The translations under genes were made by a program, and so were the position numbers. Source: Scybalosoma faecavium (GTDB lineage: Bacteria; Bacillota; Clostridia; Christensenellales; Christensenellaceae). Taken from it: a DNA stretch of 64,000 bases. The notes under the pieces were generated by a model that made no database searches, was not told the origin of the DNA, and worked only from the letters and a program-made list of their open reading frames with translations. How positions within the stretch are numbered: the first letter of the stretch is position 1; the number at the start of each line of letters is the position of its first letter. Shown in pieces: positions 1-6,873 of the stretch. Where the stretch lies: the NCBI GenBank assembly GCA_018716135.1, contig DVKG01000002.1, forward strand, positions 1 to 64,000, given 5' to 3'.

Positions 1-115
1 CTAGCTCACAAATATTACTGCTCAAAGTTTACTTTTCATTACGCCTTATTGTCTTTTTAACGTCCTCTCGCGCTCCGCTCGGCTTCCGCCGTGCCTCTCG
101 CGCGAGTGCCTGTAT

Positions 116-144
116 ATAATACCAAACACCCTCCCCCTTGTCAA
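116..144 (-). promoter_or_regulatory. Strong leftward promoter with A-tract upstream region
   Basis: On the minus strand a perfect -35 TTGACA (139-144) is separated by 17 bp from a -10 TATTAT (116-121). About 55 bp of near-continuous A-tracts (minus strand) lie directly upstream (145-200), like an UP element. The first transcribed bases are GC-rich (about 60-110). The transcript runs out of the window to the left, so its gene is not visible. A stable-RNA operon is an inference from promoter strength. Confidence 0.7.
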
Positions 145-257
145 CACCTTTTTTTACTTTTTTTCGAATTTTTTTTATTTTTTTGTCTTTTTTCAAGTCT
201 AGTATTATTTCCTACATTATATACGACTGAAAGCGACATCGAAAAAAGATTTGTTGC

Positions 258-731
258 TCAGTCCATATCTGCCAGAGAGCGACGGAAATATACGACATCC
301 TTATCTTCATTTTCGTAATAAGGCTCGATTTCTTCAAATCCAAGCTTCCTGTACATTCGAATAGCCGCCGTCAGCCAACCTACGTTATCGACGTACATAT
401 TCTCATAGCCCATCTTTCGCGCCGCTTTCATCGCGCTGCGCACAAGAGAGGCTCCCGCTCCCTCGCCTCTACATTTTGGATCCATATACATTCTCTTCAG
501 CTCGCAGTCTTTGTCTGACATACGGCGCACGCCTATCATACCTGCCGGAACTCCGTCGCATTCCGCGACCAATAGTATTCCGTCCGGCGGGGCATACTGA
601 CCCGGCAGCGCCTCTACTTCGGCAGAGTATTTTATCATGTCCATACTTCTGCTCAGCATTTTGCCGTACTCTACAAAGAGCTCTCTTACGCCTTTCTGCA
701 TCTCATGACCTTGTTTAATCTCAATTTTCAT
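258..731 (-). CDS. GNAT family N-acetyltransferase
   Basis: This 157-residue protein has the single GNAT fold. The acetyl-CoA pyrophosphate loop reads R-G-E-G-A-G at about residues 88-93, preceded by the usual beta-4 segment (ELKRMYMDP) and followed by a C-terminal Y-R-K-L-G-F, typical of the family's last helix and strand. It should transfer an acetyl group from acetyl-CoA to an amine or N-terminus in the cytoplasm; the substrate cannot be read from the sequence. The ATG at 731 has an AAGGAAGG ribosome binding site. It stands alone: 1 kb of non-coding DNA lies upstream and a leftward promoter lies downstream. Confidence 0.85.
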   Translation of the reverse strand: MKIEIKQGHEMQKGVRELFVEYGKMLSRSMDMIKYSAEVEALPGQYAPPDGILLVAECDGVPAGMIGVRRMSDKDCELKRMYMDPKCRGEGAGASLVRSAMKAARKMGYENMYVDNVGWLTAAIRMYRKLGFEEIEPYYENEDKDVVYFRRSLADMD

Positions 732-780
732 GCCGATACCTTCCTTTTTGAGTGTAGTCTAAATACTAAACGCGGCATTA

Positions 781-813
781 TGTGAAATTTGTTTTTAAAA
801 CAAATTCTTCACA
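781..813. repeat. Inverted repeat upstream of the GNAT gene
   Basis: Arms TGTGAA-ATTTGTTTT (781-795) and AAAACAAAT-TC-TTCACA (797-813) are complementary except for a 2-nt bulge. It lies 50-80 bp upstream of the GNAT start, so it could be an operator or a leader hairpin. No T-tract follows on either strand. Confidence 0.5.
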
Positions 814-909
814 CATGCGTTTTCACAAACATCTTCATATTCTTTTGTATTTTATTATTTAAATTTTAGCATATTTTTCTTCATTCTACAATACATTACA
901 ATCTATATA

Positions 910-943
910 GCTTAATAAATAAATATTTTTTTATTTATTAAGC
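910..943. repeat. Perfect 14-bp inverted repeat
   Basis: GCTTAATAAATAAA (910-923) and its exact complement (930-943) are separated by 6 nt. The stem is mainly A/T. No gene is adjacent and no U-run follows on either strand, so terminator function is unlikely. Confidence 0.6.
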
Positions 944-1661
944 ATTCAGCAGCTAAACAGTTCTCCACATCGCTCATCAAATATATCTTTTTCTTTATTC
1001 AACCGGCGCCAATCATCCTGGCGAAATAATCAAAAACAAATGCTCTTGCTCTGTACATACGCTCTTAATGCTCTTTAAGTTTATCTGACTAATTTTCATT
1101 ATAAAACATACGTCTTTCACTATTATTATATCCACTCTTTTTAAGTATAAAAGCTTATCTCCCAGGCTTTTCTTCAAATCTAAAATAGATAAGCGTAATT
1201 ATTTTTCCCGAGCTGTCTGCACGAAAGCATTCTTCTATGCCATAGCTAAAACTATGTATTTTTTACACACACATTGCAGCCCGCCGCGTCATCAAATTTC
1301 AAACAGCGCCGCATACGCAGCAATACATTCGTACAAGCATTTTGTTTGCTGCAGCAATACATTTATATAGAAATATATTCATGTTTTCACTTATCCCGAT
1401 ATGTCTCGCCGTCTTTCATGCTTTAATTCTTGACTTTTCTGTGCAATAAAAAATAATTTGGTTATGTCGTTTTTTGTATGTCAACATTTATCGCAAATAT
1501 TTCATGCTGTTCTTCAGCTTTAATATATGTCTTTCATCACAAACTATTTTAATATATTCATAAAAGACTTTTCGTTATCGCAAAGCCAAAAGACTTCTTA
1601 TTTCTACACTTTTCTCATAAAAGCCAAATTTATAAACGCATTAAAATTCATATTTTAAGCA

Positions 1662-1707
1662 TAAAAAAACAAAAGAGCTATGTCAATTTAAGACACCGCT
1701 CTTTTTT
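1662..1707 (-). terminator. Intrinsic terminator after the lipoprotein/small peptide unit
   Basis: On the minus strand the stem is AAAGAGC...GCTCTTT with an inner TGTC/GACA pairing. It is followed by TTTTGTTTTTTT. It closes the transcript starting at the promoter near 2690. Confidence 0.75.
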
Positions 1708-1774
1708 ATACAAACAAAGCGGCTCGACATATCTGCCGAGCCAATCAAATATTAATGCTCAAAGCGTAAGCTTA

Positions 1775-1876
1775 TCAGCATTCTTTTCCTTCCCTTTTAT
1801 CCGTTATTTTGCACTGAACAGACAGCGCTAAAGAGAACAGCCCTGCTAAAACTATCGTCGTAAACATCCAAGTCAT
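1775..1876 (-). CDS. 33-residue single-pass membrane peptide
   Basis: A very small gene, ATG at 1876, TGA at 1775-1777. An AAGGAG ribosome binding site sits at the right distance upstream. The peptide starts MTWMFTTIVLAGLFSLALSV, a hydrophobic helix long enough to cross the membrane. It ends in a short charged tail (K-I-T-D-K-R-E-G-K-E-C). It follows the lipoprotein gene by 46 bp in the same transcript and precedes a terminator. Size and layout resemble small accessory subunits of membrane complexes (KdpF-like), but no partner is visible and I do not recognise the family. The strong start signal and conserved gene layout are the reasons to call it real. Confidence 0.6.
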   Translation of the reverse strand: MTWMFTTIVLAGLFSLALSVQCKITDKREGKEC

Positions 1877-1922
1877 ATTCTCATCTCCTTATTCTTTAAA
1901 AACTTTAACTTCCTTTTTTGTA

Positions 1923-2618
1923 TTATGGAACATACCAAATCGCAAGATCCATAGTCTCGCTTTCGTCGTCCCACAGTGCTCTGAAAGTGCCCACGCCTCC
2001 GTTCCAGCTGAAACCGTAAAAGACCGCTTCTCCGCTATCGAAATACGTGATCATATCCGTGAAACTGGCTGCCGGCTGCATCTCAAACGACTGACCGTCT
2101 TCAGACCAAGACTGCTCGCTGTATTTAACTCCTGCGCCATACATTTTTTCGGAAAAATTCATGAAGTCTTTTTCCGAGACGTCGCAGAAGGACGCGTTCC
2201 AGTCGATAAAGCTTCCGTTGGTTCCATACAAATACGCCAACTCCATGCCTTCCGGCTCCTCCACATCTGACATACCCATAGAAGCGAAGTCTATGATACT
2301 CCAGTTAGAGTACTCTAAACTAACGCCTATGTCCGTCGCTTCAAAAGCCGGAACGGATGTTGCAGCCGCTTCAGATTCTTCTTCCGCATCGGAAATTTCT
2401 GTATCCGCATACTCATCAGCATCGAACTCTTCCTCAATCTGCATATCTGCGGAATACTCTTCCGAAACTTCTTCCAAATAATAATCATTTGCAATTGCAA
2501 GCGGTTCGGGAATGCTCACCGTACCAACGGGAGCAGGTTCTTCCGAAGGTTCAGCGCTGCAGGATACAAGCAAAGCCGTGAACAAGACAAGCAGCGCTGT
2601 ACACAGCACTTTCCTCAT
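1923..2618 (-). CDS. Acidic lipoprotein of unknown function
   Basis: The protein has 231 residues. It begins with a lipoprotein signal peptide, MRKVLCTALLVLF..., with lipobox L-L-V-S-C, so Cys20 would be lipidated and the protein anchored outside the membrane. Residues 21-95 are a Glu/Asp/Ala/Ser-rich, probably disordered linker. Residues 100-231 form a globular domain rich in aromatic residues (W, Y, F) that I do not recognise. The ATG at 2618 is chosen because AGGAGG lies 7 nt upstream; in-frame codons further upstream lie over or beyond the promoter. A small membrane peptide gene follows in the same transcript. Confidence 0.8.
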   Translation of the reverse strand: MRKVLCTALLVLFTALLVSCSAEPSEEPAPVGTVSIPEPLAIANDYYLEEVSEEYSADMQIEEEFDADEYADTEISDAEEESEAAATSVPAFEATDIGVSLEYSNWSIIDFASMGMSDVEEPEGMELAYLYGTNGSFIDWNASFCDVSEKDFMNFSEKMYGAGVKYSEQSWSEDGQSFEMQPAASFTDMITYFDSGEAVFYGFSWNGGVGTFRALWDDESETMDLAIWYVP

Positions 2619-2664
2619 CCTAAACCTCCTTCTCAAAAGCATACAATACGCCCTTGACAATATA

Positions 2665-2693
2665 ATAGTATCACCCAATTCACACCATGTCAA
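2665..2693 (-). promoter_or_regulatory. Sigma-A type promoter of the lipoprotein gene
   Basis: -35 TTGACA (2688-2693), 17-bp spacer, -10 TACTAT (2665-2670) on the minus strand. The predicted transcript start is about 40 nt upstream of the ATG at 2618. Confidence 0.8.
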
Positions 2694-2773
2694 CACATTC
2701 GGCATAATGATACAGTTTTTTAACATTTCAGAGTTGTAATTGCTTTTTTCGGCATTAGACGCAGTTTATCAGC

Positions 2774-2802
2774 TTGACGCAGCGAATTAATTACGGTAAA
2801 AT
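2774..2802 (+). promoter_or_regulatory. Promoter of the ANTAR gene
   Basis: -35 TTGACG (2774-2779), 17-bp spacer, -10 TAAAAT (2797-2802). The expected start near 2809 excludes an in-frame ATG-like start at 2805 and supports translation from 2832. Confidence 0.75.
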
Positions 2803-2831
2803 CGTTGTATCAAACGAATAGGAGCGACGCT

Positions 2832-3398
2832 ATGAAAAAAGCCCTAATTGTCGCAGCGCACGGCGAGCTGCGTCAGGCTATATACGAAGCTCTCATGAAC
2901 TGCGATTTTGACGACGTGATCGTCACCGACCGAGTGGATTTCGCCAGAGAGCAAATCTCAGAATGTGAAATAGTATACATAAATTTCCCGCTCAGCGGCA
3001 ATCAGGATGCGCTTCGTTTTCTCGCGGAGCTCACAAAAAAGCCAAACCTGTCCATTGTCGCGCTCGCCAGAGAAAATTCCACAGCCGCACTCGAAGAAGC
3101 GCTGGAGGATACTCAAGTGTTTATCCTCAGCAAACCCACAACTAAAGCTGTTATAACCGCAAGCGTCAGAGCTGCGCGTTCTCTGACACGCAGAATTGCT
3201 CATGCTCACGAGGTTCAAAATCAACTCAGAACCAAACTGGAAGATATCAAATTGCTCAACAGAGCTAAATCCTGCCTTATAAGCTACCTCGGAATGACAG
3301 AACCGCAGGCTCACAGATATATTCAAAAACATGCCATGGACGCACGCATAACGCCGCGCGAGGTTTCCGAAGAAATACTAAAAACTTATGAATACTAA
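2832..3398 (+). CDS. ANTAR-domain response regulator-like antiterminator
   Basis: This 188-residue protein has two parts. Residues 1-125 look like a degenerate receiver domain: KKALIVAAHGE replaces the acidic pocket of true receivers, but an S-K-P motif remains near residue 103. Residues 130-188 form an ANTAR domain (LEDIKLLNRAKSCL..., then a helix with Q-A-H-R-Y-I-Q and I-T-P-R-E-V). ANTAR domains bind paired RNA hairpins and prevent termination. No partner kinase lies nearby, and the missing acidic pocket suggests control other than classical phosphorylation. The start at 2832 follows AGGAG. The end overlaps the next gene by 11 bp, so the two are translationally coupled. Confidence 0.85.
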   Translation: MKKALIVAAHGELRQAIYEALMNCDFDDVIVTDRVDFAREQISECEIVYINFPLSGNQDALRFLAELTKKPNLSIVALARENSTAALEEALEDTQVFILSKPTTKAVITASVRAARSLTRRIAHAHEVQNQLRTKLEDIKLLNRAKSCLISYLGMTEPQAHRYIQKHAMDARITPREVSEEILKTYEY

Positions 3399-3654
3399 CG
3401 CCTATGTCTATCTCCTTCTATGCCGCGACGGCACACTCTACTGCGGATGGACGACGGACCCTTCCGCTCGGCTGAAAGCGCATAATTCCGGCTGCGGCAG
3501 CAAATACACTCGGGCGCGCCTCCCTGTTCGCATGGTATATTGCGAGAAAATAGACGGAGGTAAATCAGAAGCTTTGCGCCGTGAATATGAAATCAAACAC
3601 ATGACACGGAGCCAAAAGCTTGCATTGATAAACAAGTCAGACAATATACAGTAA
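3388..3654 (+). CDS. GIY-YIG nuclease superfamily protein (UPF0213/YhbQ type)
   Basis: 88 residues, the length of stand-alone GIY-YIG proteins of the YhbQ/UPF0213 group. The signature is Y-V-Y-L-L-L-C...T-L-Y-C-G-W-T near the N-terminus, followed by R-L-K-A-H-N and a later conserved Glu (S-E-A-L-R-R-E). Members are thought to act on branched or damaged DNA, but the cellular role is poorly defined. The ATG overlaps the end of the ANTAR gene; a terminator follows at once, giving a two-gene operon. Confidence 0.85.
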   Translation: MNTNAYVYLLLCRDGTLYCGWTTDPSARLKAHNSGCGSKYTRARLPVRMVYCEKIDGGKSEALRREYEIKHMTRSQKLALINKSDNIQ

Positions 3655-3688
3655 ACTCGAACTGTTCTCATACAGTTCGACTTTTTTT
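3655..3688 (+). terminator. Terminator of the ANTAR/GIY-YIG operon
   Basis: Stem TCGAACTGT (3657-3665) / ACAGTTCGA (3672-3680), followed by CTTTTTTT. Confidence 0.85.
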
Positions 3689-3755
3689 ATCAATTTCTTT
3701 AACATAATGTTAACCCAAATATAACTTTCATATTAATATTAAGGCACTTTTGCAC

Positions 3756-3784
3756 TTGACAAATTTTGAACAAAGTCCTATGAT
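3756..3784 (+). promoter_or_regulatory. Promoter of the first mgtE
   Basis: -35 TTGACA (3756-3761), 17-bp spacer, -10 TATGAT (3779-3784). The leader from about 3791 to the GTG at 3992 is 200 nt. Confidence 0.8.
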
Positions 3785-3991
3785 TATATAAGATAATTTT
3801 TTATTTTGCTAAACGGTTTTTCAACCCTGATAAAGCCATATTGAAAAACTCGTATGGAGCACGGTGGATATGTATTCCGAAGGCAGCGCCGGCTGACCCG
3901 CCGGAAAGTGAGATTTTTACATTCAAACACAAGCAGTTTATCTATCCTTCTTATAACTCCGTCTCCCAAACAGAAATTAGGAGATTAAAAT
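3785..3991 (+). promoter_or_regulatory. Long structured leader of the first mgtE
   Basis: The leader has a 9-bp stem GTTTTTCAA/TTGAAAAAC (arms ending at about 3850), then a short ORF with its own ribosome binding site. Next comes a hairpin CCGGC-TGACCC-GCCGG whose loop contains the stop codon of that ORF (3894-3896). The mgtE site TTAGGAG is at 3979-3985. It does not match the M-box Mg2+ riboswitch that usually precedes mgtE in Firmicutes. The segment from GGAGCA to GAAGGCAG resembles the leader of the second mgtE. Confidence 0.55.
3870..3896 (+). CDS. Putative leader peptide of mgtE (8 residues, M-Y-S-E-G-S-A-G)
   Basis: ATG at 3870 preceded by GGAG (10 nt), TGA at 3894-3896. The second mgtE leader, on the other strand, has an ORF in the same position with the same S-E-G-S core and the same GGAGCA-CGG...GGATATG context. 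The stop codon lies in the loop of a 5-bp GC stem. Function as a translational sensor is inferred from the duplication only. Confidence 0.4.
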   Translation: MYSEGSAG

Positions 3992-5326
3992 GTGAAAGAT
4001 ACAGTACTAACTCTGCTGAGGGATAAACACTACAGCGAATTGCGCGATATGCTGGTCGAAATGTACGCGGCCGACATTGCTTCTCTTCTCGAATCTCTGG
4101 AATCTCGCGAGAGAGCACTTATATTCCGCCTGCTCGGAAAAGATCAGGCTGCGGAAGCCTTTGTCGAGTTGGAACCTGATACGCAGGAGCAACTCATAAA
4201 CGACTTGTCTGACAGCGAGCTTTCCGAAGTCTTAGATGAGCTGTATTTGGACGATGCAGTAGATTTGGTAGAAGAGATGCCGGCTAACGTAGTCCGAAAG
4301 ATTCTCAGCAATACAAATCCCGAAACCCGCAATCACATAAACGACATGCTCAAATACCCGAAGGACAGCGTCGGCTCTATCATGACGATAGAATACGTAA
4401 GCCTGAAGGCCACTATGACTGTGGAAGACGCTTTTCTTCGTATAAAAAGAACAGGGATTGACAAAGAGACTGTATACACCTGCTATGTCAAAGACGCTCA
4501 CGCGCAGCTGATAGGCGTAGTCTCCGTAAGGACTCTTCTGCTCGCCGAGAGCGACGATATAATAGCAGATCTCATGCAGACTAACATAGTCTCTCTATCC
4601 ACCTTGGATGACAAAGAAGAGGCTGTGCTGCAATTTAATCGTTATAATTTCCTCGCACTTCCTGTAGTAGATCGAGAAGGCAGACTTGTCGGAATCGTCA
4701 CTTTCGACGACGCTATGGACGTCATGGAAGAGGAAGCTACCGAGGATATCGAAATCATGGCAGGTATCACGCCTACCGACAAGCCATATCTCAAAACAGG
4801 CGTTTTTGAAACTTACACAAAGCGGATACCATGGCTAATGCTCTTGATGATATCTGCAACTTTGACCAGCCGCATATTAAACTCATTCGAAGACGCACTC
4901 GCCGCTCAGTCCGCCTTGATATCTTTTATTCCCATGATATCAGGCACAGGCGGAAACGCCGGCTCGCAGTCGTCTGTATCCGTAATCCGCAGCCTCTCGC
5001 TGGGCGAGCTGGCTCTGCGCGATATTTTAAAAGTCATCTGGAAGGAAATGCGCGTCTCTGTCGTATGCGGTCTGTCTCTGGCAATCGTAAATTTCGGAAA
5101 AATGCTGCTCATCGACCCTGTAACTCCGATGATAGCAGCTGTAGTTTGTATTACTCTTGTATTTACCGTAATCGTAGCTAAATTCGTAGGCTGCGTCTTG
5201 CCCCTGCTGGTAAAAACGGTCGGCCTCGACCCCGCCGTTATGGCAAGCCCTGTAATCACTACCTGCGTAGACGCGCTCTCTATGTTGGTCTACTTCCAGG
5301 TGGCTAAAGTAATTTTAAATTTATAA
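3992..5326 (+). CDS. mgtE: Magnesium transporter MgtE
   Basis: 444 residues, standard MgtE length. The cytoplasmic N domain (1-130) is followed by a pair of CBS domains (about 135-255) that gate the channel by binding Mg2+. Five membrane helices occupy 285-444. The pore signature G-T-G-G-N-A-G-S-Q-S-S starts near residue 318 and the conserved Asp of the last helix is in T-C-V-D-A-L (about 427). It imports Mg2+ (possibly other divalent ions) down the membrane potential. Translation starts at GTG after TTAGGAG; an ATG one base earlier is immediately followed by TGA. A paralogue of the same length lies 1.5 kb away on the other strand. Confidence 0.95.
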   Translation: MKDTVLTLLRDKHYSELRDMLVEMYAADIASLLESLESRERALIFRLLGKDQAAEAFVELEPDTQEQLINDLSDSELSEVLDELYLDDAVDLVEEMPANVVRKILSNTNPETRNHINDMLKYPKDSVGSIMTIEYVSLKATMTVEDAFLRIKRTGIDKETVYTCYVKDAHAQLIGVVSVRTLLLAESDDIIADLMQTNIVSLSTLDDKEEAVLQFNRYNFLALPVVDREGRLVGIVTFDDAMDVMEEEATEDIEIMAGITPTDKPYLKTGVFETYTKRIPWLMLLMISATLTSRILNSFEDALAAQSALISFIPMISGTGGNAGSQSSVSVIRSLSLGELALRDILKVIWKEMRVSVVCGLSLAIVNFGKMLLIDPVTPMIAAVVCITLVFTVIVAKFVGCVLPLLVKTVGLDPAVMASPVITTCVDALSMLVYFQVAKVILNL

Positions 5327-5484
5327 CTATTTTATAACTAACTCGGCGAGATACGCTCGCAGCACTTTACAGTTTATTATTTTTTAATTTAGATTTCATC
5401 AGTTTGACTGTTTTTGTATTTCCGGCGGAGATATGTCTAACCCTCACTGTCCTCGCCGTAATAATTCGAAAGGAAGGGCTTATT

Positions 5485-6786
5485 TTGCGGTACCCTAAAT
5501 TTTCGCATAAAGAAATACTTCAACGCTTATCAAACATCCCATTTTTTCATTTTGTTAAATGGACTGTCCTTTCTATACCGGTTGGTATAATCGCCGGCGG
5601 TATAGGTACACTTTTTCACTACCTGTACAGCATAGCTGAAAACTCGCGCTTGGCTCATCCCTGGCTTGTTTATTTTTTGCCTATAGCCGGTGTAGTTATT
5701 GCACTCTTATATCACTATTTCGGCAAAGATAAAGACATCAGCACAAACACCGTAATCCACGCGATACACACAGACGATAAAATTCCCAAAGCGACCGCTC
5801 CGCTGATAGTCATCGCTACCCTGCTGACACATCTTTGCGGCGGTTCAGCCGGACGCGAAGGCGCAGCGCTGCAGCTCGGCGGCTCGCTTTCAGACACTTT
5901 TTTATCCCCTTTCCAGAAAAAGCTGCACATATCTTCAAGCGACAGGCACATCATAATAATGTGCGGCATGGCGGCGACCTTTTGCGCTCTGTTTGGCACC
6001 CCTGTGACGGCTGTTATATTCTCGCTTGAACTCGCCACAATAGGCGCTATGTATTATGCAGCTTTGGTTCCCTGCACGATATCTTCACTTATAGGATATC
6101 TTATATCCAACTTTTTTGGATTCAAAGCTTCAGTATATTCAGTCAACTTCGCATCAATAAACCTCGTTCCCATATTGCAGACCGTCGCTCTGGGAGCTAT
6201 GTGCGCTTTAGTCAGCATTTTATTCCTGCTAATAATGCGAATTATGACTAAATTTTTCAAAAAATATATTAAAAATACCTGCCTTCGTGCATTCGTAGGC
6301 GGTGTTATAATTATAATCCTCACGCTGCTCGTCGGTTCTACAAAATACAACGGCGCGGGAATGTCCATAGTCGCATCTGCAATGAGAGGAGAGACCGAAT
6401 TTTACGACTTTCTTCTAAAAATACTTTTCACCGCTGTCACGCTTGCATCCGGTTTCAAAGGCGGCGAAATCGTACCTTCTTTCTTCGCGGGCGCCACTTT
6501 GGGCTGCTCAGTCGGTCTGCTTCTCGGCATGGATCCCAGCTTTGCCGCCGCTCTCGGTCTTTTGGGTGTATTTTGCGGAGTAACAAATTGTCCTCTTGCA
6601 TCTATAGTGCTCGGCATTGAGCTTTTCGGCAGTCAAGGGATATTATTTTACAGTATAGTCTGCGCAGTAAGCTACATGCTGTCAGGGTATTCCGGACTAT
6701 ACAGCGAACAGAGCATACTGTATTCCAAATACAGCGCAACAGGTTTCGTGAAAAAACCTCGCAAGAAACGCATATTCAACCTTTGA
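5485..6786 (+). CDS. CLC-family chloride/fluoride channel or antiporter
   Basis: About 433 residues and ten or more hydrophobic helices. The CLC signature reads G-G-S-A-G-R-E-G-A-A-L-Q near residue 120, preceded by T-L-L-T-H-L-C. The segment where chloride-type CLCs have GSGIP reads S-T-N-T-V-I here. That combination resembles the CLC-F (fluoride/proton) branch more than classical chloride exchangers, but this is judged by eye. I place the start at TTG 5485, after AAAGGAAGG; an upstream in-frame TTG at 5404 has no ribosome binding site. It follows mgtE by 158 bp with no clear terminator between them, so co-expression is possible. Confidence 0.85.
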   Translation: MRYPKFSHKEILQRLSNIPFFHFVKWTVLSIPVGIIAGGIGTLFHYLYSIAENSRLAHPWLVYFLPIAGVVIALLYHYFGKDKDISTNTVIHAIHTDDKIPKATAPLIVIATLLTHLCGGSAGREGAALQLGGSLSDTFLSPFQKKLHISSSDRHIIIMCGMAATFCALFGTPVTAVIFSLELATIGAMYYAALVPCTISSLIGYLISNFFGFKASVYSVNFASINLVPILQTVALGAMCALVSILFLLIMRIMTKFFKKYIKNTCLRAFVGGVIIIILTLLVGSTKYNGAGMSIVASAMRGETEFYDFLLKILFTAVTLASGFKGGEIVPSFFAGATLGCSVGLLLGMDPSFAAALGLLGVFCGVTNCPLASIVLGIELFGSQGILFYSIVCAVSYMLSGYSGLYSEQSILYSKYSATGFVKKPRKKRIFNL

Positions 6787-6807
6787 TAAAAAGCTTTATA
6801 TCAAATC

Positions 6808-6852
6808 AAAAAACGCTTGTTATAATAATCATAATTATAACGAGCGTTTTTA
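6808..6852. terminator. Bidirectional terminator between the CLC gene and the second mgtE
   Basis: A 17-bp stem AAAACGCTTGTTATAAT (6810-6826) / ATTATAACGAGCGTTTT (6834-6850), one G-U pair, flanked by A and T runs. It serves both convergent genes. Confidence 0.85.
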
Positions 6853-6873
6853 TATTCAATTGCAGTTATTCAC

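Larger units (their letters stand above)
732..1660. other. AT-rich intergenic region without recognised genes
   Basis: Roughly 0.9 kb, much richer in A+T than the flanking genes, with stops in all frames. It contains two inverted repeats (listed separately) and a 13-bp direct repeat GCAGCAATACATT at 1317-1329 and 1351-1363. I see no protein motif, tRNA or transposase remnant. It may be decayed sequence. Confidence 0.6.

Noticed and set aside
3840..3910. Purine riboswitch resemblance (AACTCGTAT...GGATATG)
   Set aside because: The required closing strand and loop-loop motifs are absent.
3785..3991. M-box magnesium riboswitch before mgtE
   Set aside because: The conserved M-box segments could not be found; the leader instead has a short ORF and GC hairpin.
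5404..5484. Fluoride riboswitch or leader ORF (ATG 5433) before the CLC gene
   Set aside because: The expected GGCGAUG hairpin and pseudoknot are absent; the CGGCG/CGCCG stem has too long a loop. The ORF at 5433-5498 has its ribosome binding site too close to the ATG.
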